DNA of 64,000 nucleotides from Archangium violaceum (GCF_016887565.1 NZ_CP069396.1:10026001-10090000); one strand, 5' to 3'. Numbered from the stretch's first letter, positions 52,243-62,016 are shown. Notes: a model not told the origin generated them from the sequence alone. A program made the numbers and translations.

Positions 52243-52410
52243 TCATGGAACGGTCTTTGGGCCTTCAACGAACCCGGTGAGCAGCAGCTCCGCCGAGAGC
52301 AGTGGTTCAACGAGGGCCTGTTCGCCCAGCCGCGCGGCCCGCGCCACGTGCGCCACGCGGTGAATCCCCAGCAGGTGGCGAGCCGTCCGCTCCCATGGAG
52401 ACGGGTCCAC
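52243..52410 (-). other. possible small gene or gene remnant
   Basis: In the 244-base gap a minus-strand frame from GTG 52410 reads 55 codons with high GC3 (WERTARHLLGIHRVAHVAR, then AELLLTGFVEGPKTVP). It is open some 20 codons further upstream to a TAG, without a good start. It could be a decayed helical protein end or a short real protein. No ribosome-binding site. Confidence 0.3.
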
Positions 52411-52481
52411 GCCTGCCCCGCGAGCAGGAACGACTTCGGGGCTGGCACGGGTAGTGAACCTGTGGCACTAGAATTCGCATC

Positions 52482-53852
52482 ATGGACGACAACGCGCGCC
52501 CCTCTCGCCGTCCGCGTCCGTGGGTGCTCCTGGCAGTGGTGCTCATCACCGGGGCCGTGCTCGCGGCGCTCGTCCTGTCCGCTCGCCACTCGCGTGCCCC
52601 CGAGTCCGCCAGCACGCCAGCCGACTCCAGCCTTCCCTCGCTGCGCGGCGAGACATTCCGGGTGCTGCTCATCGGAGACCCTTTCGCGCTGGCCATCCAG
52701 GAGGCCTCCGCCGAGTTGGAGCAACTCACCGGCGCCAGGTTCGAGCTCGAGGTGGTCGGCTACGATGACGTGCGGCGGATGACGCTGCGCAACGCCCAGG
52801 ACAAGCTCAGCGCGTACGACATCGTCAGCGTCGACGCGGTCTGGATGGGCGAGTACGGGGAGCGGAACGTGCTGCTGCCTCTCGACGAGCTCATCTCCCG
52901 CTCGCGCGCCCAGGTGGAACCCGAGGACTTCCTGGACATCGCCTACGCCCAGGGCCGCTACCAGGGGCGACAGCTCGGCCTGCCCATCCAGACACACGCC
53001 GAGCTGCTCTGGTACCGCGAGGATCTGCTGGCCGCCGATGGCCTGCGGCCGCCCCGTACCACCGAGGAGTTGCTCGCGGTGGCGCGGCAGTACCAGAAGC
53101 CGGAAGCCGGCAACTACGGCATCCTCTGGAACGGCCAGCGGGGCCAGCCCTTCGGCCAGCAGATGGCCCACTTCTACGCCGCCTTCGGCCAGCCGCTGCT
53201 GGACGCCCGGGGCCGCCCCACCCTGAACACCCCCAAGGGCGTGGCCGCGGCCCGCTTCGCCCTGGAGCTGCTGAAGGTGTCTCCCCCCGATGTCGTCAAC
53301 ACGGCCTGGGACCAGCGCCCGCTCCGCATGGCCCGGGGGAGCGTGGCGATGACCTACGAGTGGGGCGCCCGCACGTACCTCGTGGAGGAGACTCCCTCCT
53401 CCGTCGTGGCGGGGAAGGTCGGTTACACGGCGGCGCCTCATGCGCCCGGCGAGGCGGCGGTGACGCCCATCGGCACCTGGAGCCTCGGCATCCCCGCCAA
53501 CATCGGCCCACGGCGCGAGCTGGCCTGGCAGGCGCTCGTCTGGCTCACCTCGCGCGAGACGCAGCGGTTGCTGGCGGGGCACGGCAGCGGGGGCATGCCG
53601 CGCAAGAGCCTGCTGCGCGACCCCGAGCTCGTCCGCCGCTACCCGGTGTTCTCCGTCATGGACCAGCTCGGCCAGGCCGGCCAGCTCCAGGACTGGATGC
53701 GCCCCGCCGTGCCACAGTGGCCCCAGCTCGCCGAGATTCTCGGCACCACCTACCACGACATGCTCCTGGGCCGGCTGACACCCGAGCAGGCCGCGGCCCA
53801 GGCCCAACAGCAGGCGGAAGCCCTGTTCCCGCCCCCCTCCGCGGAACCTTGA
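52482..53852 (+). CDS. extracellular solute-binding protein (sugar-type), membrane-anchored
   Basis: A 456-residue protein. An N-terminal helix (about 14-34, VLLAVVLITGAVLAALVL) without a lipobox precedes a two-lobed periplasmic-binding fold like family 1 (sugar) ABC solute-binding proteins: YDIVSVDAVWMGEYGE, LGLPIQTHAELLWYRED, and a C-terminal WLTSRETQRLLAG segment. No permease or ATPase gene is adjacent. The next gene, one base away, is a membrane sensor kinase, so this protein probably presents a ligand to that kinase rather than to a transporter. Confidence 0.85.
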   Translation: MDDNARPSRRPRPWVLLAVVLITGAVLAALVLSARHSRAPESASTPADSSLPSLRGETFRVLLIGDPFALAIQEASAELEQLTGARFELEVVGYDDVRRMTLRNAQDKLSAYDIVSVDAVWMGEYGERNVLLPLDELISRSRAQVEPEDFLDIAYAQGRYQGRQLGLPIQTHAELLWYREDLLAADGLRPPRTTEELLAVARQYQKPEAGNYGILWNGQRGQPFGQQMAHFYAAFGQPLLDARGRPTLNTPKGVAAARFALELLKVSPPDVVNTAWDQRPLRMARGSVAMTYEWGARTYLVEETPSSVVAGKVGYTAAPHAPGEAAVTPIGTWSLGIPANIGPRRELAWQALVWLTSRETQRLLAGHGSGGMPRKSLLRDPELVRRYPVFSVMDQLGQAGQLQDWMRPAVPQWPQLAEILGTTYHDMLLGRLTPEQAAAQAQQQAEALFPPPSAEP

Positions 53853-53853
53853 G

Positions 53854-56427
53854 ATGGCCGAGGGACCTCCTCCCCAGCGCGCCGGAACACCTCTACCCGC
53901 GGCCGGGAGGCGCCCCTCGCTGCTGCGCTCACCGCTCTACCTGCGCATGGTGGCGCGCGTGGCCCTGGTGCTGCTCATTCCAGCGGCCATCACCTCCATC
54001 TACAACATCCAGCGCTCCTCCTCGGCGCGCATCGAGTCCAGCCAGCCACAGTTGCTGCAGGCCACCGAGGCCAAGGCCACCGCCGTCGAGGCCATCCTCC
54101 TGCGCTCCATCAACAACGTGCTCCTGCTCGGCCAGGCTCCGCCGCTCCAGCGCTACGCCAATGCCCTCGCCACCACCCCGGCCCCGCCCTCGAGAGACGT
54201 GGAGGACCTCTTCCATGGCTTCCTCCGCCGCTCCGGCGGACTCTTCGATGGCATCAGCGTGCTCGACCGCACCGGGCAGGAGCAGCTGACCGTCTCCCTC
54301 GAAGGCCGGAGCACCCGGCTGAAGCCCGGGTCCTCGGAAAAGAACGAGGCGCTCCTGTCCGGAGCCATGGGCCTCACCAGCATCTCCGGCCAGCTGGCGC
54401 CCGTCTTCGTGAGTCCTATCGAGCTGGCCACCACACCGGACGGACGCCCGCTGTCCCCACCCCGGCCCTTCATCCGCTACGCCTCGCCTCTCTTCGCGCT
54501 CGACGGCAGCGTCGCCGGCGTGCTGGTGGTCTCCGCTCCCCTGACGCCCCTCCTCCAACCGCTCACCCCCAACGAGACCTCGGACCACGTGTACCTGGTC
54601 GATGCCTCCGGCGACTACCTCTCGGGCCCCGAGCCCCAGCGGCTCCATGGCGGCCAGCGGGGCACCGGCATCACCCTGCGCACCGAGCGCCCGGAGGACG
54701 CCGGGGAGATCCTCGGCCGGCCCAGAGGCACGCTGCTGGACACCCCCAACCGGCCCGGCTTCCTCCAGGCCTTCGCGCGCATCCGCCCCGCGGGCCATGC
54801 CTCCATCCAGTGGACCGTGGTCACCGAGAGGCCCCTCTCCGCCATCCTCGCCAGCGAGCGGGCGATCGGACTCGTCATCCTCGCCACCACCTTGGGCTCG
54901 CTGCTGCTGGCGCTGCTGGTGACGCTGCTCTTCGCCCGCGGCATCGTCATCCCCATCCACCAGCTCGCCACGGCGGCGGGCGCCATCAGCCAGGGAAGAT
55001 GGGAGACGCCACTGCCCTCCCTCGACCGCCATGACGAGCTCGGCGAGCTCACCGATGCCTTCACGAGGATGGGCCGGCAGCTCCAGTCCGCCTGGCGCGA
55101 CCTGCAGCAGCACGTGGACGACCTCCAGCGCTCCGAGGCCGAGCTGCGCTCCAGCCGCAACCTGCTGCAGGCGCTGATCGACCACAGCACCGCCGTCATC
55201 TACGTGAAGTCGGTCAAGGGTCCCTACCTGTTCGTCAACCGGCAGTTCGCATCGCTGACGAAGCACTCCCCCGAGGACATGGTCGGCAAGACGGATGACG
55301 AGATCTTGTCGCCCGAGTGGGCCGCCAGGCGCAAGGCGGAGGACCAGCAGGCGCTGGACGCGGCGGGCCCGGTGACACACGAACAGGAGATACCCCTGTC
55401 GGATGGCATCCATACCTATCTGTCCGTCCGCTTCCCGCTGCTCGATACCCACGGCGAGGCCTACGCGGTGGCCAGCGTCGCCACCGACATCACGGATCGC
55501 AAGCGCGCGGAGGAGGTGCTGCGCCGGGCCCATGACGAGCTCGAGCAGCGGGTGCAGGAGCGCACCCAGGAGCTGCGCGAGGCCCACCTCCAGCTCGTGG
55601 AGTCCGCGCGCGTGGCCGGGCGCGAGGAGATCGCCACCACCGTCCTGCACAACGTGGGCAACGTCATCAGCAGCGTCAAGGTCTCCGCCTCCATCATGGA
55701 GAGCCGGCTGCGCCAGTCGCGCATCCAGCCCCTCACCCGGGCCACCAGCCTGCTGATGGAGCACCAGGAGGACCTCGTCCGCTACCTCACCGAGGACCCG
55801 AAGGGAAAGCTCCTCCCGCGCTACCTCTCCGCGGCCACCGAGGCGCTCGTCGAGGAGAACACGAACCTCCTGAAGGAGATGGAGGGGCTGCAGAACAACC
55901 TCGACCACGTCACCAACATCATCGCCGTGCAGCAGTCGCTCGCCTCCCGGACGATGCAGATCCTCGAGGACGTCGACGTGTGCGCCACCGCCGATGACGC
56001 CCTGCGCATCCAGCTGCGTCAGTCGCTCGACATCGAGGTGCTGCGCGACTACACCGAGCTGCCGAGACTCCACACGGATCGGCACAAGTTGCTGCAGATC
56101 CTCGTCAACCTGATCAGCAACGCCAAACACGCCCTGATGGCCTCCCAGTCGCCACGGCGCCGCCTGGAGGTGCACATCCGCGACATCGGTGAGTACGTTC
56201 AGCTCCAGGTGAGCGACAACGGCATCGGCATCCCCGCGGAGAACATGCTGCGCATCTTCCAGTACGGCTTCACCGCCAAGAAGGACGGCCATGGCTTCGG
56301 GCTGCACAGCTGCGCGTTGCACGCCCGCTCCATGGGAGGCTGCCTGCGCGCGCACAGCGACGGGCTCGGCCGGGGCGCGACGTTCACCCTGGAGCTTCCG
56401 TGGAACCCGAAGAGCGAGGAACCGTGA
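53854..56427 (+). CDS. membrane sensor histidine kinase (Cache-HAMP-PAS-HATPase)
   Basis: An 857-residue kinase with two transmembrane helices (about 30-48 and 330-355) flanking a large periplasmic, probably double-Cache, domain. Then come HAMP (about 355-425), a PAS domain (about 440-560, STAVIYVKSVKGPYLF), a dimerisation region in which His599 (TVLHNVGNV) replaces the usual SHELRTPL box, and HATPase_c (LVNLISNAKHAL, DNGIGIP, HGFGLHSC). The VLHNVGN box is a known alternative phosphoacceptor motif. It is tightly linked to the solute-binding protein gene upstream and the barrel-like gene downstream (GTGA overlap). Confidence 0.9.
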   Translation: MAEGPPPQRAGTPLPAAGRRPSLLRSPLYLRMVARVALVLLIPAAITSIYNIQRSSSARIESSQPQLLQATEAKATAVEAILLRSINNVLLLGQAPPLQRYANALATTPAPPSRDVEDLFHGFLRRSGGLFDGISVLDRTGQEQLTVSLEGRSTRLKPGSSEKNEALLSGAMGLTSISGQLAPVFVSPIELATTPDGRPLSPPRPFIRYASPLFALDGSVAGVLVVSAPLTPLLQPLTPNETSDHVYLVDASGDYLSGPEPQRLHGGQRGTGITLRTERPEDAGEILGRPRGTLLDTPNRPGFLQAFARIRPAGHASIQWTVVTERPLSAILASERAIGLVILATTLGSLLLALLVTLLFARGIVIPIHQLATAAGAISQGRWETPLPSLDRHDELGELTDAFTRMGRQLQSAWRDLQQHVDDLQRSEAELRSSRNLLQALIDHSTAVIYVKSVKGPYLFVNRQFASLTKHSPEDMVGKTDDEILSPEWAARRKAEDQQALDAAGPVTHEQEIPLSDGIHTYLSVRFPLLDTHGEAYAVASVATDITDRKRAEEVLRRAHDELEQRVQERTQELREAHLQLVESARVAGREEIATTVLHNVGNVISSVKVSASIMESRLRQSRIQPLTRATSLLMEHQEDLVRYLTEDPKGKLLPRYLSAATEALVEENTNLLKEMEGLQNNLDHVTNIIAVQQSLASRTMQILEDVDVCATADDALRIQLRQSLDIEVLRDYTELPRLHTDRHKLLQILVNLISNAKHALMASQSPRRRLEVHIRDIGEYVQLQVSDNGIGIPAENMLRIFQYGFTAKKDGHGFGLHSCALHARSMGGCLRAHSDGLGRGATFTLELPWNPKSEEP

Positions 56428-57083
56428 CCTCCCCCGCCCTCGGCCGCGGACTGCTCCTGCTCGGCTGGCTCACGGCGGCGCCAGCCCTGGCCCAGGCCGA
56501 GGAGCCCCGCCCGCTCATGCGCCCGGGCAACCTCGACCTCCGCCTGGAAGGAGCCGCCTCGCTCCTCCCGCTCTCCGTGGAGGCCGGCGCCGCCGTGGAC
56601 CTCGGGGTCATCCAGGTGGGCCCCGGCACGCTGTCCCTCGGCGCGGAAGTCGACGTCAACCAATGCGCGCTCGCCTGCTGGGTGCCGAACCTGTTCTCCG
56701 AGCGCGATGTCTCGCGCCGTGACTTCTCCGGCTTCGGCCGGCTGAGCTACCACTTCACCCTGGCCGACCGGAACTACCGCAAGGCGGACCTCTACGGCGT
56801 CCTGCTCGGGGGCGTGATGGAGACGCGCACCACCGTCACCGCCCCGGACTACCGCTACGAGGGCCGGGGCCGTGCGCCGGCCTTCGGCATCGGTCTGGGT
56901 GGCAACTACTTCCCCTCGCCCGAGTCCCGCTTCTTCGTGGGGGGCGAAGCCCGCCTGCGCTTCTCCACCGGCGACTACGCGCTCACCCTCACCCGAGGCG
57001 AGCATGCGTTCACCCGGGAGGAGCGCCGGTGGACCCGTCTGGGGCTGAGCACCGCGTTCTTCCTGGGGGTCCGGCTGTTCTGA
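56424..57083 (+). CDS. outer-membrane beta-barrel-like protein
   Basis: The GTG at 56424 overlaps the kinase stop (GTGA), giving 219 residues with a signal peptide (LLLLGWLTAAPALAQA). The rest alternates polar and hydrophobic residues in strands with turns (LDLRLEGAASLLPLSVEAGAAVDLG, FSGFGRLSYHFTL, FGIGLGGNYFPS, FFVGGEARLRFSTG) and ends with FLGVRLF, a typical C-terminal barrel signature. Cysteines in NQCALACW may pair. Its position suggests it senses or transports the ligand of the preceding kinase/binding-protein pair. Confidence 0.75.
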   Translation: MTSPALGRGLLLLGWLTAAPALAQAEEPRPLMRPGNLDLRLEGAASLLPLSVEAGAAVDLGVIQVGPGTLSLGAEVDVNQCALACWVPNLFSERDVSRRDFSGFGRLSYHFTLADRNYRKADLYGVLLGGVMETRTTVTAPDYRYEGRGRAPAFGIGLGGNYFPSPESRFFVGGEARLRFSTGDYALTLTRGEHAFTREERRWTRLGLSTAFFLGVRLF

Positions 57084-57090
57084 GGACGGC

Positions 57091-59532
57091 TCAGGCCAGG
57101 GGCAGCGTGAAGATGAAGGACGTGCCCTGGCCCAGGGTGCTCTCCACCCGGATCTTCCCACCGTGCGCCTCGACGATGCCCTTGACGATCGCCAGGCCCA
57201 GGCCCGCGCCCATGTGACGCGTGTGGCGCGCCTGCCAGAAGCGATCGAAGACGTGCGGGAGGGCGTCGGGCTCGATGCCCGTGCCCGTATCCGAGACGGA
57301 GAAGCGCACCCACCTACCGTCCAGCTCCGCCCGCAGGTGGATGGAGCCTCCCGAGGGCGTGAACTTGATGGCGTTGCCCACCAGGTTCTGGAGCACCTGG
57401 AGCACCCGCGCCCGGTCGGCGCGCACGGGCGGCAGGGGGGAATCCCGGGTCGCCTCGAGCCGGAGGGCCTTGGCCCCGGCGAGCGGCTCGAGCGTCTCGA
57501 GCGCCTGCGAGAGCAGCCGGGACACCTCCAGCGGTTCGGGATCCAACGACAGGCGCCCGGCCTCCATACGGGCCACCGCCAGCAGATCCTCGATGAGCCG
57601 GTTCATGTCGCCCACGGACTGGCGGATCCGCTTCAGCGAGTCGCGGGCCCGGTCTCCCTCGTGCGTCTGGGGAATCTGGTACAGCTCGATGGCGCTGCTG
57701 AGCAGCGAGATGGCGCTCAGGGGCGAGCGCAGATCATGCGAGACGATGCCGAGCGTCTCGTCCCGCACGGCGATGGCCTGCTGCGCCGTGTGGTACAGGC
57801 GCGCGTTCTCGAGCGCCAGGGTGGCGCGACGCGCGACCTCTCGGACCAGGGTGTACTCCTCGACGCCGAAGCGCCGCGCCGGGCAGTTCAGCACCAGCGC
57901 GAGCACCCCCAGCATCCGCTCCTGGATGCGCAGGGGAATGGCCAGGATGGGCGCGTCGGAGAGCACCACCGGCTCTCCCGTCCGGGCCGCCTGCTCCAGG
58001 GCGGTCCCCACGGGACCCCCGAGGCCGGAAGGTCGGGTGAGCACCTCCCGGAGGGAGCACTCCAACTCCGGCTCGACCGCCGACACCACGGAGGCCTGGC
58101 CCGCCGGCTGCCCGCCATCGGCGGTGAGGATGCATCCGTCCGCGAGCCCTGGCACCACGAGCTTCACCACGGCCCGCAGGGTGTCCTGGAAGTCGAGCGA
58201 GTACGCCAGCGTGGCACCCACCTCGGCCAGGAAGCGCTGCTGCTCCTCGGCACGCCGCTGCTCGGTGATGTCCCGCAGCACGGCCGTGAACACCTGCTCG
58301 TTGCCGAGCTCGAGCCGGGTGATGGAGACCTCCGCCGGAAACACCTCGCCGCTCTTGCGCTGGCCTTCCACGCACAGGCGCGCGCCCATGCGGCGGGAGG
58401 CCACCTCGGCCGACGCCGCGAAGCTCCGCATGTGCTGGTCATGCACCTCGCGCCGCGTCTCGGGCAGGAGCAGCGAGAGCGGCTGGCCCAGCACCTCCTC
58501 GGGCGTGTACCCGAAGGTGTGGCGCGCGCCCTCGTTGAAGATACGGATGCGCTGCTGCCCGTCCACGGCGATGATCGCATCCGCCGCGGACGAGACGATG
58601 CCCCGCAGCTTCTCCTCGGAGGAGCGCAGCGCCTCCTGGCTCACACGCTGCTCGGTGATGTCACGGAAGTAGACGGAGAGGCCCTCGGTGGAGGGATAGG
58701 TGACGAGGCGCAACCACCGGTCCGAGAAGGTGGAGGGCAGCTCGGCCTCGAGTGGCCGCTGCTCACCCACCGACTGGTGGAGAAACGCATGGAGCCGCGA
58801 GCCCACCATCCCGGGAAAGACGCTCCACATGCTCTGTCCGAGCAGCTCCTCCCGATTCCGGCGGAGGTAGACCTCCGCGTTCCGGTTCACGTAGGTGAAG
58901 CGCCACTCCCGGTCGTACGCGACGAAGCCATCGGAGATGCGCTCGAACACCGCGAGGAGGTGCTCGCGGGCCGCCCTGACCCGCTCCAGCTCCAGCGTGG
59001 CCGCCTCCAGGCGGGCCGACCTCTCGCGCACGAGCTTCTCCAGCTCCGTGGGGAGCTGCTCCCGCGCCCGCTGCCGCTCGGTGACGTCGCGGGCGATGTG
59101 GAAGGCCCCCACGAGCGTCCCCGTCGAATCCCGGAGGGGGCGGAAGCCGAACTCGTAGACGTTCTGGCTGCGTTGCGCGCTCCCGAGGGCGGCGATGGTG
59201 GAGTACTGCGCTCCCTGGAGCGCCCGCTGCCACGACTCCACCAGGATGGCCTGTTCACACGGCAGGTGGGCCAGGGCATCCCGCAGGTCCATCCCCAGCT
59301 CGATCGGGACGCCGAAGCTCCTGATGAACTCTTCCCGGTAGGCACGGTTGAAAGCGGTGAAGCGGAAGGACGTGTCCAGCGCCGCGATGAGCTCCTCGCT
59401 GCTCTCGACGAGGTGCCGCAGGATGCCGTCGGCGGCCCCGCCCGAGACGGCATTGGAAAGGGGCTGCTCTTGATTGGCTGGAGAGAGCGCCTGTGTCGAA
59501 CACAGGTGGGCTACCGGCGGGGGCGGGGGCAT
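57091..59532 (-). CDS. PAS/GAF sensor histidine kinase
   Basis: An 813-residue soluble kinase with three PAS domains (about 40-155, 200-310 and 330-450; the third reads AIIAVDGQQRIRIFN), a GAF domain (about 460-585), HisKA with His599 in VSHDLRSPLSA, and HATPase_c (LQNLVGNAIKFTP, DTGTGIEP, GAGLGLAIV). There is no membrane helix. Multiple PAS and GAF domains imply cytoplasmic redox or small-ligand input. Convergent with the barrel-like gene 7 bases away; no response regulator adjacent. Confidence 0.9.
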   Translation of the reverse strand: MPPPPPVAHLCSTQALSPANQEQPLSNAVSGGAADGILRHLVESSEELIAALDTSFRFTAFNRAYREEFIRSFGVPIELGMDLRDALAHLPCEQAILVESWQRALQGAQYSTIAALGSAQRSQNVYEFGFRPLRDSTGTLVGAFHIARDVTERQRAREQLPTELEKLVRERSARLEAATLELERVRAAREHLLAVFERISDGFVAYDREWRFTYVNRNAEVYLRRNREELLGQSMWSVFPGMVGSRLHAFLHQSVGEQRPLEAELPSTFSDRWLRLVTYPSTEGLSVYFRDITEQRVSQEALRSSEEKLRGIVSSAADAIIAVDGQQRIRIFNEGARHTFGYTPEEVLGQPLSLLLPETRREVHDQHMRSFAASAEVASRRMGARLCVEGQRKSGEVFPAEVSITRLELGNEQVFTAVLRDITEQRRAEEQQRFLAEVGATLAYSLDFQDTLRAVVKLVVPGLADGCILTADGGQPAGQASVVSAVEPELECSLREVLTRPSGLGGPVGTALEQAARTGEPVVLSDAPILAIPLRIQERMLGVLALVLNCPARRFGVEEYTLVREVARRATLALENARLYHTAQQAIAVRDETLGIVSHDLRSPLSAISLLSSAIELYQIPQTHEGDRARDSLKRIRQSVGDMNRLIEDLLAVARMEAGRLSLDPEPLEVSRLLSQALETLEPLAGAKALRLEATRDSPLPPVRADRARVLQVLQNLVGNAIKFTPSGGSIHLRAELDGRWVRFSVSDTGTGIEPDALPHVFDRFWQARHTRHMGAGLGLAIVKGIVEAHGGKIRVESTLGQGTSFIFTLPLA

Positions 59533-59632
59533 GGGCAGAGCGATCGTTTCTGGAAGCGCAACCTCGCGATCCTACCCAACTGACCTCCTGTTCACACGAG
59601 CCGCGAACGTTGGAGTTGCTTCCCATCACCCG

Positions 59633-61213
59633 TCAGAGGGTCCAGTGCACGGACAGGTGCAGCTGGGCCGAGGGCCGGAGCTCCACCGAGCCATCGTATC
59701 GGGGCGCGCGCGTGAGCCCGGCGGAGCCCTCTACTCCCAACAGGAGCCGCTCCGACAAGGAGTACGTCACGCAGGCGAAGGGCCCCACGCCCCAGATGAG
59801 TCCCCAGCGCGGAGGCTCCTCGATGCCGAAGATGCGGCCAGCCTGCTCCTCGTCCACCCGGGCGATGGATTGCCGCACCCAGGTGCCCTGTCCCTCGGCC
59901 CCGAGGGTGAGCTCCACCGGCCCCGCTGGCAACAGGAGACCCCCGCCCAGCGAGAGCCGCAGCTCCGTCTGGGAGAGAGCGAAGGTCTCGCGCTCCATGC
60001 GGGCGCGCGTGAAGCCCAGCCGCGCGTGCGCCACGAACCGGGAAACGCGGTGCCTCAACCCCACCTCGCCGAAGTGCTCCGGCGCCATGCCGCGCACCGA
60101 GCCGGAGGACAGGGCGTAGCCGGCGCTCACCGACCAGGGGCGCGGCACCAGGGGCTGGCTCCCCCGCAGGCGGGCCCGCTCGAGGGGGACCCGGATGAAA
60201 TCGGCGCGTGTCAGCACCCGCTCCGTCCGCCAGCCGAGCAGCACATCCGTGGCCTCCGCGAACCGTCCCTGGGGGAGGACCACCCGGTAGCGGCCGGGCT
60301 TCACCGCCAGCCGCTTGGACTCGCCCCGGTACTTGCGGATCTCCGCCACCAGTTCCTGCTGGTGGTCCGCCACCCAGAGGCTGCCCTCCACGTCCTCGCC
60401 GAGCACCAGGCTGGCCCCGAGCCGCGCCGGGCGTGCCATCACCCATTCGCCCCAACCGCTCGAGCGGATGTCGAAGCTCGGGTGCTGCGTCCCGGCGCCG
60501 CTCAGCGTGGAGCCCGCGAGGGTGTGGCGCCAGGCATGCGCATAGACCTCGGACAGGGTGATGGCGCCATCGCCATCTCCATCCGCCAGGCCGTGCAGGG
60601 CCGAGAGCACATGGTGCGTGAAGAGCGAGCCACGCAGGGAGGGCCACTCCTGGGCGGGCTCTCCCTCCGCGGCCGACATCAGCAGCACCGTCCCCTCCAC
60701 CTGGGAAGGAACCTCCAGGCGGACCGGAACCTCCTCGGAGACGGGCACACCCCCCTTGGCGCGGGAGGCCACGGGCGTGCGGCACGCATCCAGGATGGCG
60801 AGCCGCAGGGTGAACGGCGAGGCCGAGAGCACCTGCTTCAGCTCGGCCAGGGGCAACCGCGTTCCCTCCAGGTGCAGCGCCTCCGCGTCGGCATGGGAGG
60901 AGACGTAGAGCACCAGGGCACTCGGTCCCTGGGGTCTCTCGCGCGCCAGCACCCGTTGCGCCTCGGCCAGCGCGCGACGGACCGCCGCCGCGTCTCCCGC
61001 CGTCACCAGGAAGGCGTGCTCGGGAGAGACCCCGCCCAGTTCCAGCAGCAGCTGGTGGAAGCGCCGGGCATCCGCCTCGGCGTACTCCAGGGGCACATCT
61101 CCACCGACGCCCACGTTGCTGCCCACCACCACCGCCACCCGCAGCTCGTCCGCCACCCCGGCGGCCGACACCCCGGAGCACAGCAGCAGCGCGGCCAGCG
61201 CGCCCCACCTCAC
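59633..61213 (-). CDS. second caspase-like protein with EF-hand loop and predicted beta-barrel end
   Basis: A 526-residue exported protein (signal about 1-22). The caspase-like domain has His107 (YVSSHADA, where the usual GHG becomes SHA) and Cys144 (LDACRTP). The EF-hand calcium loop is Asp211-Glu222 (DGDGDGAITLSE). The C-terminal 170 or so residues are beta-rich (FGEVGLRHRVSRFVAHARLGF, TELRLSLGGGLLLPAG, CVTYSLSERLLLGVEG) and end SAQLHLSVHWTL, like an outer-membrane barrel. Its 5' end overlaps the anti-sigma gene by 4 bases. Order and architecture match 13309-16462; sequence identity is low, suggesting old paralogues. Confidence 0.85.
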   Translation of the reverse strand: MRWGALAALLLCSGVSAAGVADELRVAVVVGSNVGVGGDVPLEYAEADARRFHQLLLELGGVSPEHAFLVTAGDAAAVRRALAEAQRVLARERPQGPSALVLYVSSHADAEALHLEGTRLPLAELKQVLSASPFTLRLAILDACRTPVASRAKGGVPVSEEVPVRLEVPSQVEGTVLLMSAAEGEPAQEWPSLRGSLFTHHVLSALHGLADGDGDGAITLSEVYAHAWRHTLAGSTLSGAGTQHPSFDIRSSGWGEWVMARPARLGASLVLGEDVEGSLWVADHQQELVAEIRKYRGESKRLAVKPGRYRVVLPQGRFAEATDVLLGWRTERVLTRADFIRVPLERARLRGSQPLVPRPWSVSAGYALSSGSVRGMAPEHFGEVGLRHRVSRFVAHARLGFTRARMERETFALSQTELRLSLGGGLLLPAGPVELTLGAEGQGTWVRQSIARVDEEQAGRIFGIEEPPRWGLIWGVGPFACVTYSLSERLLLGVEGSAGLTRAPRYDGSVELRPSAQLHLSVHWTL

Positions 61214-62016
61214 CGCGTCCCCTTCTGGTGGAAGCGCGCCACCGACTGGCCCGGCAATCCGGTCTCCTCGAAGCGCAGCCCGCCGGCCCGCTCGAAGGCG
61301 CCGCGCAGGGCCGCCTCGATGTCCCGCTCCTCCATCGGCTCCGGGCTCAGGAGCAGGGTGATGCGCTCCTCGCCCCGCGAGTCGTCCAGCACGACGCCGC
61401 CCGGCAACAGGTGCTCGCCTGGCGCGAGCGGCGCACCGCGTGTGCCACCAGCAGGGAAGTAGCGGGTGAAGTGGCCCGCCTCATCCAGGTTGGCGATGAA
61501 GACGTGGCCCTTCTCCGGGAGGACCACGCGGAAGCGCAGCGTGTCTCCTGGCAGCAGCGGCGTCCCTTCCGGCACGGGAACGGCGGGCCGCCCCTCGCGG
61601 CTGACGAGCACCTCCAGGCGCACCGCGGGCGCACCCTTGAGGTGGACGGGGAGCGCGCCTCCTCCTTCCGCTCCTGGTTGAAGCACACGCGGCGGCACCA
61701 TCAGGAGGACCAGGGCCACGGCCACCGCCGCGGGGAGCACACCGAACGCCCACACCGACCGCCTCCACCAGGAGACGCGACGCTCCCGCTCCACCACGCG
61801 CGCCGCGAAGGCACGTGCCGGCCGGGCCTGGAGGAAACGGGCTCGCTCCTCACGAAGCGCCGCCACCCGTGCCTCGCACGAGGCACAGGCCCGCACGTGC
61901 TCCTCCACGTCCGGAGCCCGAGGCTCGCTCCCGGGCGCGAACGCCAGCGTCTCGAGCGCCAGCGCCGAGGGATGGCCCGCCTCGCGGGAGGCCCGGAGGG
62001 ACTCGAAGTCGCTCAT
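61210..62016 (-). CDS. membrane anti-sigma factor with N-terminal zinc finger (second set)
   Basis: A 268-residue protein with an HxxxCxxC zinc site (His40, Cys44, Cys47 in EEHVRACASCEAR), a transmembrane helix (about 92-110, FGVLPAAVAVALVLLMV) and a periplasmic beta-rich domain of about 155 residues. It overlaps the sigma gene and the caspase gene by 4 bases each, so all three are translationally coupled. It probably sequesters the adjacent ECF sigma factor and senses the envelope through its C-terminal domain. Confidence 0.85.
   Translation of the reverse strand: MSDFESLRASREAGHPSALALETLAFAPGSEPRAPDVEEHVRACASCEARVAALREERARFLQARPARAFAARVVERERRVSWWRRSVWAFGVLPAAVAVALVLLMVPPRVLQPGAEGGGALPVHLKGAPAVRLEVLVSREGRPAVPVPEGTPLLPGDTLRFRVVLPEKGHVFIANLDEAGHFTRYFPAGGTRGAPLAPGEHLLPGGVVLDDSRGEERITLLLSPEPMEERDIEAALRGAFERAGGLRFEETGLPGQSVARFHQKGTR

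Noticed and set aside
59633-61213. Second caspase as an inactive pseudo-enzyme because GHG is changed
   Set aside because: The catalytic His107 and Cys144 are both kept; only the flanking glycines differ.
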